Source: Chloroflexota bacterium (lineage in GTDB: Bacteria > Chloroflexota > Anaerolineae > Caldilineales > Caldilineaceae). Taken from it: a stretch of 6,556 nucleotides of DNA. Below, piece by piece: positions 5,701-6,556 of the stretch (positions within the stretch are counted from its first letter, which is position 1; every line of letters begins with the position of its first letter). The stretch covers positions 1 to 6,556 of the forward strand of contig JACQGT010000115.1 of assembly GCA_016199425.1 (NCBI GenBank), written 5' to 3'. Under the pieces are notes generated by a model. That model saw only the letters and a list, made by a program, of their open reading frames with translations. It did no database searches and was not told where the DNA came from. The translations under genes were made by a program, and so were the position numbers.

Positions 5701-6518
5701 TTTCGCTCGCCTGGCAGGTGGGCGGTTGCGGCGCGGACATCGAACAGTTCCAGCAGCCCAGAGGCGTGGCCCTGAATTTTTACAACGGGCTGGTCTATAT
5801 TGCGGATCAGGGCAACCGGCGGGTGATTTTGCGCGAGATGAGCGACGGCGCTCTGGTGGATTTCTACACAGATGAGAGCTTTGCGGAACCCTTCGATCTG
5901 GACGTCAATCTGTTGGGCACGGTTTTTGTGCTGGATGCGGTCTCGCAAACGATTTACGAATTGGAAGAACCCCAGGGAATTGCCATCGCCCAGGCGAATG
6001 CGACGGCCTTTTACCGGCCGCGGGGGATGGGGATGGACCTGAACGGCAATTTCTATGTGGCCGACACGGGCGGTGCGCGTGTGGTAAAATTGTCTGGCAC
6101 AGACGGCAGTATCGAATGGCAGATCGGCGGCCCGGATTCTCTGCTGGGCCAGGGCCAACCCGTGGATGTGATGGCTCTGCCCACCGGCGCGCTGTACGTT
6201 GTCACCGCCCAGGACGGCACCCTTTGGCGGCTGGACACGGGGGAGTCCTGGCCGGCGGTGGCCCCGGCCAATACCTTTGATGCGCCCCATCTGGCCGGGC
6301 TGACCACCAGCGCCTTTTTCCTGAGCGACCCGGAGCGCAGGCTGATCACCTATTACAGCCAGGAGGGGAGACCCCTGGGCCAGTTGCGCAGCGATCTCTT
6401 TGCCAAGCCTGTGGGCGTGGGCGTTCTGATAATGAACGGTGAGGTGCTGCTGGCTGTCTCCGACAGCGCGGCCTGCCAGGTGACGCTCTGGCGCGCGCCG
6501 TTAGAGACCCTCCCCTAG
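2757..6518 (+). CDS. GT-C (PMT/GT39-like) membrane glycosyltransferase fused to PA14 and NHL beta-propeller
   Basis: A 1253-residue protein. Residues 1-120 hold about four hydrophobic segments, and a polar stretch follows. Residues 163-508 hold about ten more. The loop 'LPGGCLAQECD' (186-196) after the first core helix has acidic E194 and D196, where GT39-like enzymes that use polyprenyl-phosphate sugars carry catalytic acids. A soluble part follows. Residues 645-770 resemble a worn PA14 module ('GALYIPEAGSYGFRIQRDAGV'). Residues 789-912 form a clear PA14 domain ('GLLANYYG', 'VEGNYTFSLSAGGPYQLEIDG', 'GWHDLILRYRPSG', 'LTWQPPGG'). Residues 935-980 are a proline-rich linker, and 983-1247 give six NHL-like blades starting near 1001, 1045, 1088, 1135, 1176 and 1218. 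Inference: the soluble part is extracytoplasmic and binds glycans or cell wall. A TTG 68 codons upstream would extend the frame, but that region spans a palindrome and is not protein-like. ATG 2757 is preferred because a hydrophobic segment follows at once. Acceptor and donor are unknown. Confidence 0.82.
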   Translation: MRRLLLLFISLALLLWGRAILAGDNAAPAVLLRDGLLVVLLGTLLFARNARDPATLNSGSESSSPSARLRLLAGAGLVAALVGGLWLAGSLAFTANESGLLLPILLWLGGLTVGVAGLNWPQRIPTGETPTVWSVESARRYLQRKSTQGAQAAQSPLPLQKRTIWIGLLVLTSAGLILRLWNFAGLPGGCLAQECDAALAAMEFLRTDSLRTLFLTPFPAHTALTALFFALFGVSQNSTLLLGLLLGTALIPLFFAATSRFARSATALLGSLLVVFSPLLIALSRHPVPALLLLLLIVAWLALRPAAGDTGTAGRWAATGTLAGLTLLAAPAPLTWLLLFWFVVTPPGKRSQWLFYYLPLVTAALPRLAMGLGTGVFGDEPLTRFFPQAADLSARLLDEGGYLPALLALLGMAYLLRYIRWGQGWVWSAGFVLVGLPIFATVHPTDLHFLSPLLALLGISAVVALDQFVAEFARVWSPVVRPQRVLAGAAALLLVLLASGGVARLVVFAEQTGNAENSGYAAIGDYLYSRFESSVDNGGSDETLVLVPQVVLNSPATQLAARGVLPLAAHIIPLDPVAHLPFTGPPFIEQGMGDLLYILPATDRSLRRYLPALYPGMAAQPIQDGQGETWAVAYPVSRAAAANAQGLSVLYFEGEDIGPLQEALDVRREGPLDFDWNGDAPLSPPFTMTGKGALYIPEAGSYGFRIQRDAGVTVRLELSSPIPPALALDTEAGREESVVDLPQGFLALTLLAQSGETGGALSIQWQRPGGHWEAIPRQALYNGALALGSGLLANYYGHVEGADTGQGFGDLPGAPLLAWRVEPWLAENQLVHSSHAVVWQGNLAAPVEGNYTFSLSAGGPYQLEIDGILLLNTADGRPSTTSLLLSQGWHDLILRYRPSGSGTIQLTWQPPGGASAASIPPEFLAALPADAATAELPLPPLPEPEPQPALAQNEPRRDVPVSPDLQPPAGNAPPTDLPDLPFSLAWQVGGCGADIEQFQQPRGVALNFYNGLVYIADQGNRRVILREMSDGALVDFYTDESFAEPFDLDVNLLGTVFVLDAVSQTIYELEEPQGIAIAQANATAFYRPRGMGMDLNGNFYVADTGGARVVKLSGTDGSIEWQIGGPDSLLGQGQPVDVMALPTGALYVVTAQDGTLWRLDTGESWPAVAPANTFDAPHLAGLTTSAFFLSDPERRLITYYSQEGRPLGQLRSDLFAKPVGVGVLIMNGEVLLAVSDSAACQVTLWRAPLETLP

Positions 6519-6527
6519 CACTACCGT

Positions 6528-6550
6528 AGGGGCGCTGCTTGCTGCGCCCG
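6528..6550. repeat. GC-rich palindrome after the glycosyltransferase gene
   Basis: GGGCGC (6530-6535) pairs with GCGCCC (6544-6549) around TGCTTGCT, in the context CGTAGGGGCGCTGC. From memory, 'GTAGGGGCGC..GCGCCC' palindromes are common dispersed intergenic repeats in several bacterial phyla. Lying 11 bp after the stop, it could also act as a stem at the mRNA 3' end. No U-tract is visible before the window ends, so the full repeat may be cut by the edge. Confidence 0.5.
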
Positions 6551-6556
6551 GCACAC

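Overview
The window looks like a piece of a GC-rich bacterial chromosome, most likely from an environmental Chloroflexota-type lineage (Anaerolineae/Caldilineae-like). This assignment is an inference from four things: high GC, no clear Shine-Dalgarno sequences, many dispersed palindromic intergenic repeats, and a very large membrane glycosyltransferase fused to PA14 and NHL modules. No rRNA, tRNA, CRISPR array or complete mobile element is visible.

Left part, minus strand (1-1332). Reading leftwards there is a complete PqqB-like metallo-beta-lactamase-fold hydrolase (490-1332). Next comes a short remnant of a D12-class DNA adenine methyltransferase (280-420), and then the first 96 codons of a PLD-like/helicase protein (290 to the left edge and beyond). 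The remnant beside the helicase suggests the eroded edge of a DNA-modification or defence locus that continues outside the window.

Middle (1333-2756). A divergent intergenic region holds two facing promoters with a dispersed palindromic repeat between them. A CtaG-like multi-pass membrane protein follows (1523-2431, plus strand). It keeps the family scaffold but has lost the histidines expected of the copper-related family. A 325-bp spacer then holds three strong inverted repeats. One of them is a 64-bp palindrome directly flanked by 5-bp direct repeats, like a small inserted element.

Right part (2757-6518, plus strand). One gene encodes a 1253-residue protein: N-terminal membrane segments, a GT-C (PMT/GT39-like) glycosyltransferase core, a degenerate PA14-like module, a clear PA14 domain, a proline-rich linker and a six-bladed NHL-type beta-propeller. 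Another dispersed GC-rich palindrome follows the stop codon.

Gene control. The helicase, PqqB-like and CtaG-like genes each have a plausible -10 box only 6-8 nt before the ATG, with a -35-like hexamer 16-17 nt upstream. This suggests leaderless mRNAs. No shared pathway links the four genes; they look like independent transcription units separated by repeats.
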